64,000 nucleotides of DNA, taken from positions 1 through 64,000 of the forward strand of contig JBGTSJ010000024.1 of assembly GCA_041940305.1 (NCBI GenBank), given 5' to 3'. Positions within the stretch are counted from its first letter, which is position 1, and every line of letters starts with the position of its first letter. This stretch comes from JBGTSJ01 sp041940305. Its GTDB lineage: Bacteria; Planctomycetota; Planctomycetia; Planctomycetales; Planctomycetaceae. The position numbers and the translations under genes are program-made. Positions 53,269 to 62,348 of the stretch are shown here, piece by piece. The notes below the pieces were generated by a model. It made no database searches. It was given only the letters and a program-made list of their open reading frames with translations, and had not been told where the DNA came from.

Positions 53269-53628
53269 TTAGGCGTCGCTTGTCTCCTGGAGCGACGGCC
53301 CGCGCGGGGGTGGGTCGGGGACCAGGATCTGGATGGCGTCGTCCACGACGCGGACCTCGAACGTCGGGGTCTTGAGGTTGGATTTCGGATTATCCACCCA
53401 GAGTCCGTCATGCACGCAGAACCGCCAGGCGTGCCACGGACAGGTGACGCTGCCGTCTTCGACGTAACCCGCGGCGAGCGACGCCCCCATGTGCGGGCAA
53501 CTGTCGAGGATCGCGCGGTAGTCGTCTCCCAGGCGAAAAACAGCCACCATCCGCCCGTTGACCGGGTACGCCCGTCCCTCTCCGTGCGGGATTTCTCCCA
53601 CCCGGGCCACCGTCTCAAACTCCGCCAT
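53269..53628 (-). CDS. Rieske [2Fe-2S] ferredoxin-like protein
   Basis: A 119-residue soluble Rieske protein of the NirD/ferredoxin type. The cluster ligands are in CPHMGASL (Cys, His) and CPWHAWRF (Cys, His). ATG 53628 gives the standard start (MAEFETVARVGEIP) with GAGAG upstream; a longer frame runs on but has no family sequence. No oxygenase or nitrite reductase gene lies nearby, so the partner is unknown. Confidence 0.9.
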   Translation of the reverse strand: MAEFETVARVGEIPHGEGRAYPVNGRMVAVFRLGDDYRAILDSCPHMGASLAAGYVEDGSVTCPWHAWRFCVHDGLWVDNPKSNLKTPTFEVRVVDDAIQILVPDPPPRGPSLQETSDA

Positions 53629-53893
53629 CCGCAAACTCTCCCTGTTCGACAATGTGACCGCGGCGGAATTATAGCGACCGGAAAGGTAGAGAGGCTGGAG
53701 AGTTGGCCGGTCCGCAAAGTTCCGCCAGTTTTCCTCAGCCATTTCCTGGGCATCGGCCGGGATGCGGACGCCGTTGCGGGCGGCATCTGTGTCAACTTTC
53801 GACCGACGGCCTTTCGATACCACAGGTGGGCGTCTGCGCCCCATTGATAACCCGGCCGCGTTTCAGGACTCCGCGGGCTCACGGAGGAGACCC

Positions 53894-54538
53894 ATGACTG
53901 CAGGGATGCGCACCACGATGCTTCCGCGCCGCGTGATCCGCAAACTGATTCGCGGATCCATTCTGCAGCGCACGCGGACGATTCTCGATGTCGGCTGCAA
54001 CGACGGTGCGCTCGTCGCCACGCTGCAGTCGCGCGGGAAGCAGGCCGCCGGCATCGATGACCGGACGGGACTGTCCCCGCTGCCGCCGGACGTGAGCGAT
54101 GTGCACCATCGCAGCATTGCCGGCGGATTCCCGTTTGCGCAGCATCACTTCGATCTCATCCTGCTGCGGGACGCGAAGGTGTACGGGGGCGATCTGACGG
54201 CGGCCGAATCGTTCATCGCCACGGCCAATCTGCTGTCCTCTCTGAAGCCGCGACGCCGCGCTCACATCCTGCTGCCGGGTGACGATCCGGAAGCTCTGGC
54301 GAACGTCATCCGCAACTGGGAACGGCACCTCACGCACTTCACCTGCGAAGTGACGTGCGCTCCATATGTCGATGGACGGGAGCGTTACCTGAGCCTGGAG
54401 TGGCTCCTGGGCCGCAATCGGGAGATTCAGCTCACCCTGGTGACGGTCGTTACGCCACGCAAGCCCGTCTCGCGGCTGGAGTGGCACCAGCAGGCGCGGC
54501 AGGCCGTGATGCGCGTGCCCGCCGAACGGGCGGCCTAG
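53894..54538 (+). CDS. class I SAM-dependent methyltransferase-like protein
   Basis: A 214-residue protein with the methyltransferase nucleotide-binding motif ILDVGCNDGALVATL (about 31-45), an acidic loop GIDD and a strand FDLILLRDAKVYGGD. The C-terminal half is less typical (HLTHFTCEVTCAPYVDGRER). GGAGGAG precedes ATG 53894. Substrate unknown. Confidence 0.75.
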   Translation: MTAGMRTTMLPRRVIRKLIRGSILQRTRTILDVGCNDGALVATLQSRGKQAAGIDDRTGLSPLPPDVSDVHHRSIAGGFPFAQHHFDLILLRDAKVYGGDLTAAESFIATANLLSSLKPRRRAHILLPGDDPEALANVIRNWERHLTHFTCEVTCAPYVDGRERYLSLEWLLGRNREIQLTLVTVVTPRKPVSRLEWHQQARQAVMRVPAERAA

Positions 54539-54557
54539 CGCGGGCCTCAATGCGAAA

Positions 54558-54583
54558 ACGCCCCGGATGTGCATCCGGGGCGT
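54558..54583 (-). terminator. intrinsic terminator for the gene at 54608
   Basis: A 12-base GC-rich inverted repeat (54558-54583) between convergent genes. On the minus strand it is followed by TTTT, so it mainly terminates the gene at 54608-55573. Confidence 0.82.
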
Positions 54584-54607
54584 GTCAGTGCTCCATGCAT
54601 CCGATTC

Positions 54608-55573
54608 TCAAGGAGTCGGATTCGCGGGGGCGGCGGGCGATGCACCGGGCTGTGCCGTTCCCGGCTGGGTCGGATTCGCGCCGGGCCGCGACGTCCGCGG
54701 GGGAGGAGTCGTGCCGGGCTGGTTTCCGGGGGCACGGGGGGGCGTCGCGCCGGGAGTTCCGGGCGTTGGATCGGCCGGGGTGACACCCGGTTGACGCTGC
54801 GTGGGGGACTGCTGGTTCGGCGGAATGTTGTCGAGATCAGGCCGCGCCGCGCGAATCTGCCGCAGATCGTCCTGGAAGAAGCCGTCCACCTGCTGCGCCC
54901 ACTCCATGCCCTCCATGAGCCGCGGATCACCCTGCATCACGGAGGGGACCTCGCTCAGCCGGTTCATGTCGAAGCCGATGATGAACGTCCCGTTCGCATA
55001 GTGCAGCAACTCCCAGGGGATGATGGCCACACGGCCTTCAGCAAACGCATCGACGTTGATCAGGGCATAGACATTCGTCCCCATGAAGGGGTATGCGCCG
55101 GACGTCTGGGTTGTCGCATTTGCATTCGCATTCGCTCCGGCCGTGGCCTGAGTGTTCGCCGTGGCCTGAGTACTCCCTGCCGCAGGCTGAACGGCTGCGC
55201 CGGTTTCGACGGGCGTGATGGCGATCTGGACGGTCAGAAGCACGTCGGCCATCGTACCGATCTGTTGCCCGTCCGCCGACTGCACGGGCGCTCCCATCAC
55301 CTGGCTAGCGACCACGAATCCGCCGGAAGTTGTTGTCTGGTCCTGGATGACGGGACGCTGTGCATCGGCATCGTCCTGCGTAACGGGTCGTTGATTCTGC
55401 GGAGCGCGGTTCGGCGTGCCGGGTTGCGGCTGCGTGTTCGGGTTCTGATTCTGGGCGCCGGTCTGCGTGGCCGGCTGGCGTTGGGCGGCGGGTCTCTGGG
55501 CGAGCGACAGACTGGCGGTGGTGGCGATCACCCCCAGCACTGCCAGAGATGTGAGTTTGCGGGACAGGGCCAT
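54608..55573 (-). CDS. exported PRC-barrel-like protein with Pro-rich ends
   Basis: A 321-residue exported protein: signal peptide SRKLTSLAVLGVIATTASLSLA, then a Gln/Asn/Pro/Thr-rich stretch (about 27-85). A central domain (about 86-215) begins VVASQVMGAPVQSADGQQIGTMADVLL, the pattern of a PRC-barrel, and includes EGRVAIIPWELLHYANGTFI. A helical part (MEWAQQVDGFFQDDLRQI) and a second Pro/Gly/Thr-rich tail follow. The role is not known. Confidence 0.78.
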   Translation of the reverse strand: MALSRKLTSLAVLGVIATTASLSLAQRPAAQRQPATQTGAQNQNPNTQPQPGTPNRAPQNQRPVTQDDADAQRPVIQDQTTTSGGFVVASQVMGAPVQSADGQQIGTMADVLLTVQIAITPVETGAAVQPAAGSTQATANTQATAGANANANATTQTSGAYPFMGTNVYALINVDAFAEGRVAIIPWELLHYANGTFIIGFDMNRLSEVPSVMQGDPRLMEGMEWAQQVDGFFQDDLRQIRAARPDLDNIPPNQQSPTQRQPGVTPADPTPGTPGATPPRAPGNQPGTTPPPRTSRPGANPTQPGTAQPGASPAAPANPTP

Positions 55574-55790
55574 GAGATCACTCCTGATGCGCGAGTCGTC
55601 GGGTTCGAAGGAGGCGCGCCATCCAGCGGAGGGCGGCGACTGACCACGAGCCTAACTCCTTGCGATCCGCGTGATATCCGGCCTGTCACGGGTCAGCGAC
55701 TCAGTCAGTCGCCGATGCGGTCGCACGGAATCTCCCGACACCGTCCGGAACTCGGTTTTCCGGCGCATGCTCAAGCCTGTCCGCCAGCGG

Positions 55791-56366
55791 TCAGACGATC
55801 GTCCGGTCATTGGCTTCGATCGGTCTGAGTACGCGGCAGGGGTTTCCCGCCGCAACCACGTCGGGAGGGATGTCGCGCGTCACCACGCTGCCGGCGCCGA
55901 TGACGGTGCGATCGCCGATGGTCACGCCAGGACAGATAATGGCTCCTCCGCCGACCCACACGTCGGATCCGATGGAAACCGGCTTGCCGAATTCCTGCTC
56001 CCGCCTGAGAGCCGCGTCGAGCGGATGCGACGCGGTATAGATCTGGACAGCGGGCGCGAAGAGCGTGTGGCTGCCGATGGTGACCGGGGCGACGTCGAGC
56101 ACCACGCAATTGAAATTGAAGAACACGCGGTGTCCGAGCGTGATGTTGCGGCCGTAGTCGCAGAAAAATGGGGGCTGCATCCAGACGCTGTCGCCGCCGG
56201 CCGCGAACAGTTCGGTGCACAATCGGCGACGCTCCCGTTCGTCGCGTTCCAGAGTGACATTGAGCGCCCAGCAGAGGTCGCGGGCCCGAGTCCGGTCCGC
56301 AACGAGTTCCGGATCGAGAGGATCATACAGATCTCCGCGCAGCATCTTTTCGCGTTCCGTCGGCAT
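55791..56366 (-). CDS. sugar O-acetyltransferase (left-handed beta-helix)
   Basis: A 191-residue hexapeptide-repeat transferase of the maltose/galactoside acetyltransferase group. The N-terminal mac domain is EREKMLRGDLYDPLDPELVADR; hexapeptide turns include ITLGHRVFFNFNCVVLD, VTIGSHTLFAPAVQIYT and VTIGDRTVIGAGSVVTRDIP. The catalytic His lies in TASHPLDA. ATG 56366 gives the family start MPTEREKM. The substrate sugar is unknown. Confidence 0.92.
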   Translation of the reverse strand: MPTEREKMLRGDLYDPLDPELVADRTRARDLCWALNVTLERDERERRRLCTELFAAGGDSVWMQPPFFCDYGRNITLGHRVFFNFNCVVLDVAPVTIGSHTLFAPAVQIYTASHPLDAALRREQEFGKPVSIGSDVWVGGGAIICPGVTIGDRTVIGAGSVVTRDIPPDVVAAGNPCRVLRPIEANDRTIV

Positions 56367-56493
56367 GGCACAGTTTCCGTTGGGTGTCGCGGGCGAGTAT
56401 AGACGGGTCGTGCGCATCGCGTAGGGGAACGGGTCTCGATTCGGTGGAATCTCCCGGCTTCAACGGCTGCTTGAGGATCGGTAAGATTGCGGT

Positions 56494-57432
56494 ATGGATG
56501 CGCCCGCCACTATTTCGGTCACCGCCGGCCCCGATACGGGAAAGGCGTTTGCGCTGACCGAGGAACTGGTGCACATCGGGCGAGGGGGGGACAACCACCT
56601 GATCCTGAGCGACACGACGCTGTCCGAGCATCAGGCGAGCATCGTGCGGCGCAGCGGCCGCTACGCAATCTATGCTCCCAGCGCCGGCGCCGTGCAGGTG
56701 GACGGCAACGAGATCCCCCCGGAGAAGTGGGTGTGGCTGCCGCAGACGGCGACGATCCGCTTGGGATCGGCGACGGTCTGCAGCCTCGCGGCGCCGACCA
56801 ATGGTTCGGCCCGGTCCGCCGACTCGACGCCCACGCCGACCGCAGGCCGCACGCCGAAGACAGCGCCCTCCGGGACGGCTCGCCCCCGTAAAAAGACGCG
56901 ACCCCCCGATTCCCGCCCGCACGTGGCCCGCTTCCTGAGTGACCGCAGCGGCGCGCCGCTCGTCAGCCTGGGAGAGGACGGCCAATTGCCGGCGCTGGAG
57001 CTGGCGGAACTGGCGGACGAACAGCCGCGCGAGCGGCGGCAGAAGAGCGAGTCGAATCCGCTGCTGCTCTACGCGCTGCTCGGCGGCAGCTTCCTGATGT
57101 CGCTCGGAATGCTGTTAATTAATCCGGAGGGAGGCGCCACCGCCAACCGCGCCGAACACGATGCGGCGCGGCAAGTCATCCAGAATTACCTAGGGAAGGA
57201 CGGCAGCGACCTGGAGCCGTATCAGCGGCTGCTGCGGCAGGCGGTGATCGATCGCTCGCAGGGAAACGTGCAGGCCGAACAGGACGCCTATCGGCGCGTG
57301 CTGAGGATTCTTAACTCATCCGACATTCGCGACCCCCGCAACCTTAATGGTCTGACCGGCAAGCTGACGGGGCGGGGACGCGCCAGCGACGAAGAACTGC
57401 GGGAAGCGTTGATGACGCTGCTCAGCCGGTGA
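56494..57432 (+). CDS. FHA-like domain protein with membrane helix
   Basis: A 312-residue protein. The N-terminal domain (about 5-95) is FHA-like (GPDTGKAFALTEELVHIGRG, LSEHQASIVR), but the N-G motif is poorly kept, so phosphopeptide binding is uncertain. A basic Pro/Thr-rich linker, a TM helix at about 190-208 (LLLYALLGGSFLMSLGMLLI) and a charged helical C-terminus follow. Confidence 0.78.
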   Translation: MDAPATISVTAGPDTGKAFALTEELVHIGRGGDNHLILSDTTLSEHQASIVRRSGRYAIYAPSAGAVQVDGNEIPPEKWVWLPQTATIRLGSATVCSLAAPTNGSARSADSTPTPTAGRTPKTAPSGTARPRKKTRPPDSRPHVARFLSDRSGAPLVSLGEDGQLPALELAELADEQPRERRQKSESNPLLLYALLGGSFLMSLGMLLINPEGGATANRAEHDAARQVIQNYLGKDGSDLEPYQRLLRQAVIDRSQGNVQAEQDAYRRVLRILNSSDIRDPRNLNGLTGKLTGRGRASDEELREALMTLLSR

Positions 57433-57511
57433 TGAATTCAATCGATGCGTGCGCCTGGCGGCAGGCGTTTCATTTTCCAGACGGCACCCTTGAGACGCAG
57501 CAGGGAGTTCG

Positions 57512-57952
57512 ATGAGTCCAGAAAAGAAGGCGCAGCAGCTGGGAATCGCGTTCAAACCCGCGCAGGCGGGATACCTGAACCTATGCATTCGAACCGGCAA
57601 CTTGCTGATCACGTCCGGCCACACCAGCGACCAGAAGGGGATCCTCGGGGGCGGTCTGGATGTCGAGACCGGCTACGCGGCAGCACGCGACTGCGCGATC
57701 AAGATCCTGAACTCGGTGCACGACTGCCACGGCACGCTCGACGGGCTCAAAGTCATCAAGCTGCTGGGCTGCGTCTACTCCGCGCCCGATTTCACCGATC
57801 AGCACCTGGTGATCAACGGCGCGTCCGATCTGCTGCACGAGATCTTCGGCAAGGACGGCGACGGGTACCACGCCCGCAGCGCGCTCGGCTTCGCCGCACT
57901 GCCGACGGGAGCAGCCGTCGAGATCGAGGCGATCTTCGAGATCAAGACTTGA
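57512..57952 (+). CDS. RidA family protein (YjgF/YER057c/UK114)
   Basis: A 146-residue homotrimer-type protein that hydrolyses reactive enamine/imine intermediates in the RidA family. The conserved features are LLITSGHTSDQKG, YAAARDCAIKILNSV and the ligand-binding Arg in HARSALGFAALPTGAAVEIEA. The subgroup with the long N-terminus usually lacks strong evidence for a specific substrate. It lies 79 bases after the FHA-like gene. Confidence 0.92.
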   Translation: MSPEKKAQQLGIAFKPAQAGYLNLCIRTGNLLITSGHTSDQKGILGGGLDVETGYAAARDCAIKILNSVHDCHGTLDGLKVIKLLGCVYSAPDFTDQHLVINGASDLLHEIFGKDGDGYHARSALGFAALPTGAAVEIEAIFEIKT

Positions 57953-57972
57953 CAGAGCGGGGCCGCCTGAAG

Positions 57973-58944
57973 TCAGGCGGACTTGTCGCGGAGGACCTGC
58001 TCATGCAGCAGGTCGATTCCGTAGTCGCCCAGCCCCGTCCGCTGCGACCGGCTGCGCCAGCACTCGCCGATCTGGATCATGAGCTCCATGGCCAGCATGT
58101 CGGCGCGGCTCATGACGTGGCGGGAGCTGCGGCTGCCGAGCCCGCGAATCAGGTCCTCGACGCGCTCCAGATGGAGTCGCAGCGCATTGCGCGGCGACAT
58201 TCCCGCGGCGACGAGCAGCCTCGCCAGACGGCCCACTTCGTCCGACAGGCTGCCGGCCCCCATCATCACGGTCGTCCGCAGCAACTCCTCGTAGTAGGCG
58301 GCGACCTGCGGGGGGAGTTCGCGAAGCGCGTCGTCGTGCGGTTCGATTGCGTCGATCCCGGGGACGTCGGCGAACGCGCTGCGCTGCACGCGGTCATGCA
58401 CGATCCGCCGCTGCTGTTCCAGCAGGGCGTCGGTCTCTCCCCGCTCGCGCAGGGTGCGGCGCTGTTCTGAACTGGACAGCCTGGCGATCTCGCGGAGGCG
58501 GTGGGTCCGCTCGACAGCACGGGCGATCCAGACGGGAAGCGCCCGCGATTGCAGACCCGAATCGCAGACGAGCGCCTCGCATTCAAACGCTCCCAGCGAC
58601 GCGAGCAGATCGGCGTCGGCCGCAGGCAGGATGAGCAGCAGCGGATCAGTGCTGCCGGACGCAGCGGCGGCCGAAAGAAAGGCGACGGCTTCCGCGGACA
58701 CGGGCTCCCCGGGGCTGCAGTCCAGCAGGATACAGTCGAAGGATTCCTCCCGCATGGCGGCCAGCGCGGCGGCCGAATCGGCCCGCCAGCGGAACTGGGG
58801 TTCGTGGCATCCGTGATCGGAGAGCCGCAATGCGAGGGCCGTCCAGGAGGGCTCAGCCGGCGTGACGCACAGCAGCTTCAGCCTGGAGGCGAGGCTGGGC
58901 TTGTGCGACAGTTCGTCGTTGCAGGCCGCCTGGCGTTGATCCAT
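57973..58944 (-). CDS. degenerate receiver-like regulatory protein
   Basis: A 323-residue protein. Residues about 22-150 have a CheY-type alpha/beta pattern (LKLLCVTPAEPSW, ESFDCILLDCSPGEP, LLLILPAADADLLAS). The Asp in LLDCSPGEP could match the phosphorylation site, but the acidic pair and the Lys are missing or weak, so it may be phosphorylation-independent. The C-terminal half is helical (about 180-320) and matches nothing I recognise. Convergent with ridA; no partner kinase nearby. Confidence 0.65.
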   Translation of the reverse strand: MDQRQAACNDELSHKPSLASRLKLLCVTPAEPSWTALALRLSDHGCHEPQFRWRADSAAALAAMREESFDCILLDCSPGEPVSAEAVAFLSAAAASGSTDPLLLILPAADADLLASLGAFECEALVCDSGLQSRALPVWIARAVERTHRLREIARLSSSEQRRTLRERGETDALLEQQRRIVHDRVQRSAFADVPGIDAIEPHDDALRELPPQVAAYYEELLRTTVMMGAGSLSDEVGRLARLLVAAGMSPRNALRLHLERVEDLIRGLGSRSSRHVMSRADMLAMELMIQIGECWRSRSQRTGLGDYGIDLLHEQVLRDKSA

Positions 58945-59042
58945 CTCGCCTCCCCTCCGGGTCAGGACGGCGGATGCTCTCGCGATTAGCGGAGGCTGTC
59001 AAGATCGGGCTGCAATCGCGCGTGGTCGGCAGCCGTGGGCCG

Positions 59043-60191
59043 CTACTGCAGCTCGTCCATGAAGCGGAGCCACTGCACCTGCAGCCACGCGACATCCTGG
59101 CCGAAGCACTTCTGGAAGTCGGCCAGCCGCTCTTCGGGGGAATAGGTCGACATCGGGTCGCGGGCGCGGATGGTCTGCAGATAGTCGGCGAAGTCGGCCG
59201 AGCGGCGTTCGGAGAGATAAAAGGTCAGGGCCCAGGCTTCGCTGTAAGCGTCGAGGGTCGCCGACGAGAAGGCACGATCGCCGGTGACCAATTCCTCCAC
59301 GCTGATCAGCCGGGAGCGGGCCCGCTGCATGAACCACTGGTGGCGCTCGTCATTGATGCGAGCGGTCTCGGAGCCGAAGCGGCCGGCCGAGGAGTTGCCG
59401 ACCTGCCGTTCGAAGATCATCGCCAGTCCTTCAACCACCCAGCGGGGATTCTCGCCGAGCCGCGGATGCAGGCCCGTGTTGAACGCCAGCTGATGCGTCG
59501 CCTCATGCACGAGCGTGTCCCGGAGGTCGGCCTGAATCGTGGCGACGTTGAGGAGCGGGGTGTCGAGCGCAGCTTGCGCCGCCGCCAGGTCAGGCTCCTC
59601 AGCGGATGCGTCGTTCCGTGTGAGCGAATCGTCGCTGTCGAAGAGAGCGATGCGATTGGTCAGCGGGTTGTAGTACCCCTTGAGTCCGGGGACATAGCGC
59701 ATGCCATCATCGGCGCAGTACCGTGCGAAGGTCGATGCATCGGGGAAGACGATGGCGAGCAGCGGGAACTCCATCCGCGCAAGATCGAAGTCGCGGCGGG
59801 AGAAGAAGGTCGTAAAGGACCGCTCGACGCCATCCAGCAGGTCGGCATAAGCGCGGGCGCGTCCGGGAGGGGCCGCGACGACATACTGACCGGCGGCGGC
59901 GACTTCAAACCCGCGTCCCAGTTCCCGTCCCAACTGCTCGCGGGCTTCCATGACGGTCAGGCTGCGGAACGACGGAGAGACCTTGCGAAAGCTGGTGACA
60001 TCCTTGAGCGCAATTCTGGTGAATCGGCCGTCAGCGGATTGCAGCCAGCAGGCATGATCGTCCCTCGCCAGGCACATCCCCACGTGGGGGCGGTCGGCCA
60101 CAACGAGTTCGAGCGTGGGCTTGCCTCCAAAGGCGCCGCGCGCCGCGGTGAGGACGAGCAGTGCGGCCAGCAGCGTTGCGCGAAGTGGCAT
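59043..60191 (-). CDS. DUF1570 family exported metallopeptidase-like protein
   Basis: A 382-residue planctomycete protein with a signal peptide (PLRATLLAALLVLTAARGAFG). The N-terminal part has a beta-rich SLA1/SHD1-like segment (LELVVADRPHVGMCLARDDHA). The C-terminal DUF1570 domain holds a zincin motif HEATH (in TLVHEATHQLAFN, about 250), with a downstream Glu in NPRWVVEGLAMIFE that fits the gluzincin pattern. ATG 60191 is chosen for the signal peptide; the frame is open to 60254. Confidence 0.85.
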   Translation of the reverse strand: MPLRATLLAALLVLTAARGAFGGKPTLELVVADRPHVGMCLARDDHACWLQSADGRFTRIALKDVTSFRKVSPSFRSLTVMEAREQLGRELGRGFEVAAAGQYVVAAPPGRARAYADLLDGVERSFTTFFSRRDFDLARMEFPLLAIVFPDASTFARYCADDGMRYVPGLKGYYNPLTNRIALFDSDDSLTRNDASAEEPDLAAAQAALDTPLLNVATIQADLRDTLVHEATHQLAFNTGLHPRLGENPRWVVEGLAMIFERQVGNSSAGRFGSETARINDERHQWFMQRARSRLISVEELVTGDRAFSSATLDAYSEAWALTFYLSERRSADFADYLQTIRARDPMSTYSPEERLADFQKCFGQDVAWLQVQWLRFMDELQ

Positions 60192-60389
60192 GGGAGAGTT
60201 TCCTTCCGATCGAAAGCGGCGCGCTGAAGTACGGCGCAGGACCGCGGATTCCACCGTGAGAAGTTAGGTCCTCGCGGAGCGGACGAGGAATCGGCAGCAC
60301 GAACTCGGCAGGGAATCCTCCCGTTCACGGCGGAGGGAGGACGGGATAGACTGTTGGTAACGAAACCTCCGCTTGCCGCATGTTGAGAA

Positions 60390-61757
60390 ATGGCAACACC
60401 CACGCCCCGACAGCCCTGGAGATCGCTGCGCCTGCTCGCGCTGAGCCTCTCGGTTTTGCTGCCTGCCGATCCGGACTCGGCCTGTGGTGAGAACAGCGAG
60501 AGGGACGCTCAGGTCGTCGAAGCGGCCGCGGCGGACTCAGCGACCCGGCCCATTGACCCTGAACGCATTTCCGGTCTGGTCTCGGGACTGGATGCAGAGA
60601 CGCGGGCGGAGCGATCGGCGGCGGAATCCGAACTGATGGGACTGGGGCCGGCTGTGCTGGATCATCTCCCGCCGCCGGACCTGCTCGAGAGCGCCGCCGC
60701 TCAGGACGCTTTGCGACGCATTCGGAGCCAGCTTGAGCTGCAGGCGGCTGAGGATTCCGTCCGACCGTCGCGGGTCGTTCTTGCGGGCCGATCCTCCGTG
60801 GCGGCCGCGGCGGCGGAACTGGAGCGGCAGACTGGCAACGCCGTGCGACTGGAGTTGCCTGAGGAGGCCGGGCTGCAGCAGATCGATCTGCATCTGGATC
60901 ACGTTCCGTTCTGGCGCGCCGTAAATGAACTCACGCGCGAGGCGGGGATCGGCTGGGACGTGGATGCCTCTACTGGCGCCGTGCTCCTTGTGGACACACC
61001 GACGATACCGCAGCGTGTGGCCTTCTCCGTCGAATCCGCGTACGCCGTGGCCGTCGAATCGATCAGCCGGCGGGGTGAAGCATTGCGTGTGGAGTTTCAG
61101 ATTCTGGCCGAGCCGCGACTGCGTCCACTGTTCGTGTCGATCGCCGATGCGGATTTCACGGCCGTTGCGGGTGAAGAGCGGCTTTCGTTGTTCAGCCCGA
61201 AGGCACGGACCGAACTGCCGATGACGTCGCGCGGGCCGGCGCGGTTCGCCGTGCTGTTTCAGCTGCCGCACTCGGACGGCGTTGCGCAATCGTTGCGAAT
61301 CGAGGGAGAAGTGACGGTGCACACGGCTGCGGCTCCCACGGAAGTGCAGTTCCGCGACCTGTCGTCGCGCTCGCCTGTGGCGCGGCGTCGGGGTGGGGTC
61401 ACGGTCACGCTGGAGCGTGCGCGATGGCTGTCGAACCCGGATGATCACGGCGCGAGAATCCGGATGGCCGTCGCCTATGACGCGGGGGGGCCGGCGTTCG
61501 AGTCGCATCGCACGTGGATTTACCATAACGAAGTGTATCTGGAAGCGCCCGACGGAAAGCGGTTTCCCGTGAATGACGGATTCGACACGACGGCCCAGGC
61601 GAATGGCGGAGTCGTGCTCGAGTACCGGTTCAAAGACCTACCCGATCTGCGTCCCGCGGAGTGGCAGCTGGTCTACGTTGCTCCGACGCTGCTCGTGGAC
61701 GTGCCAGTCGAATTTGAGTTTCCGGTGGCGCCGCTGTCTGATGGGGATGTGGATTGA
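60390..61757 (+). CDS. exported protein with STN-like domain
   Basis: A 455-residue protein of unknown function with a signal-like N-terminus (SLRLLALSLSVLLPADPDSA). Residues about 120-205 resemble a secretin/TonB short N-terminal (STN) domain: SVAAAAAELERQTGNAVRL, QIDLHLDHVPFWRAVNELT, GWDVDASTGAVLLVD. The remaining beta-rich part (about 210-455) is not recognised. It is divergent from the DUF1570 gene. Confidence 0.75.
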   Translation: MATPTPRQPWRSLRLLALSLSVLLPADPDSACGENSERDAQVVEAAAADSATRPIDPERISGLVSGLDAETRAERSAAESELMGLGPAVLDHLPPPDLLESAAAQDALRRIRSQLELQAAEDSVRPSRVVLAGRSSVAAAAAELERQTGNAVRLELPEEAGLQQIDLHLDHVPFWRAVNELTREAGIGWDVDASTGAVLLVDTPTIPQRVAFSVESAYAVAVESISRRGEALRVEFQILAEPRLRPLFVSIADADFTAVAGEERLSLFSPKARTELPMTSRGPARFAVLFQLPHSDGVAQSLRIEGEVTVHTAAAPTEVQFRDLSSRSPVARRRGGVTVTLERARWLSNPDDHGARIRMAVAYDAGGPAFESHRTWIYHNEVYLEAPDGKRFPVNDGFDTTAQANGGVVLEYRFKDLPDLRPAEWQLVYVAPTLLVDVPVEFEFPVAPLSDGDVD

Positions 61758-61845
61758 CCGGCGCGCCGCGTGGTCGCTTGACGGTGACTCCTCCGCGTGC
61801 GTCAATGAAGGAGCAAGACGGCCCTGACCGACAAGGGAGGCAGCG

Positions 61846-62313
61846 ATGATCAAGCTCGATCGCATCCTGGTGCCGACGGACCTGAGTGAGTTCAGCAAGC
61901 ACGCACTGCGGTACGGCTGCGAGTTCGCCAACCGGTTCGATGCCGAACTGCATCTGCTCAACGTGGTGCAGGACGTGGTGGCGCTGGTGCCGGAGCCGGG
62001 GATGGCGTTTCCCGCGCCGGGTGAGTACATGACGGAGCTGCGCGACTCCAGCCGGCAGGCGCTGGAGCAGTTGCCGGACAGTGACTGGCTGCGCAGCGGC
62101 CGGGTCACACGGGATGTGCGGGTCGGAACGCCGTTTGTCGAGATCGTGCGTTATGCGCGGGAGACGGAGTGCGATCTGATCGTCATCGGCACGCATGGGC
62201 GTAGCGGACTGGCTCACGTTCTGCTCGGCAGCACGGCGGAGAAGGTTGTGCGGAAGGCGTCGTGTCCGGTGCTGACGGTGCGACCGGAGGGGCATACGTT
62301 CGTGATGCCGTGA
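61846..62313 (+). CDS. universal stress protein (UspA family)
   Basis: A 155-residue single-domain USP. The start MIKLDRILVPTDLSEFSKHA and the C-terminal ATP-binding signature GTHGRSGLAHVLLGSTAEKV (G-x2-G-x9-G-S/T) are intact, so it should bind ATP. GGGAGG lies upstream. It precedes the beta-propeller gene by 35 bases, probably in one transcript. Confidence 0.94.
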   Translation: MIKLDRILVPTDLSEFSKHALRYGCEFANRFDAELHLLNVVQDVVALVPEPGMAFPAPGEYMTELRDSSRQALEQLPDSDWLRSGRVTRDVRVGTPFVEIVRYARETECDLIVIGTHGRSGLAHVLLGSTAEKVVRKASCPVLTVRPEGHTFVMP

Positions 62314-62348
62314 TGCGGTCCGGACGTTGGATGTGAAAGAAGTTCGAT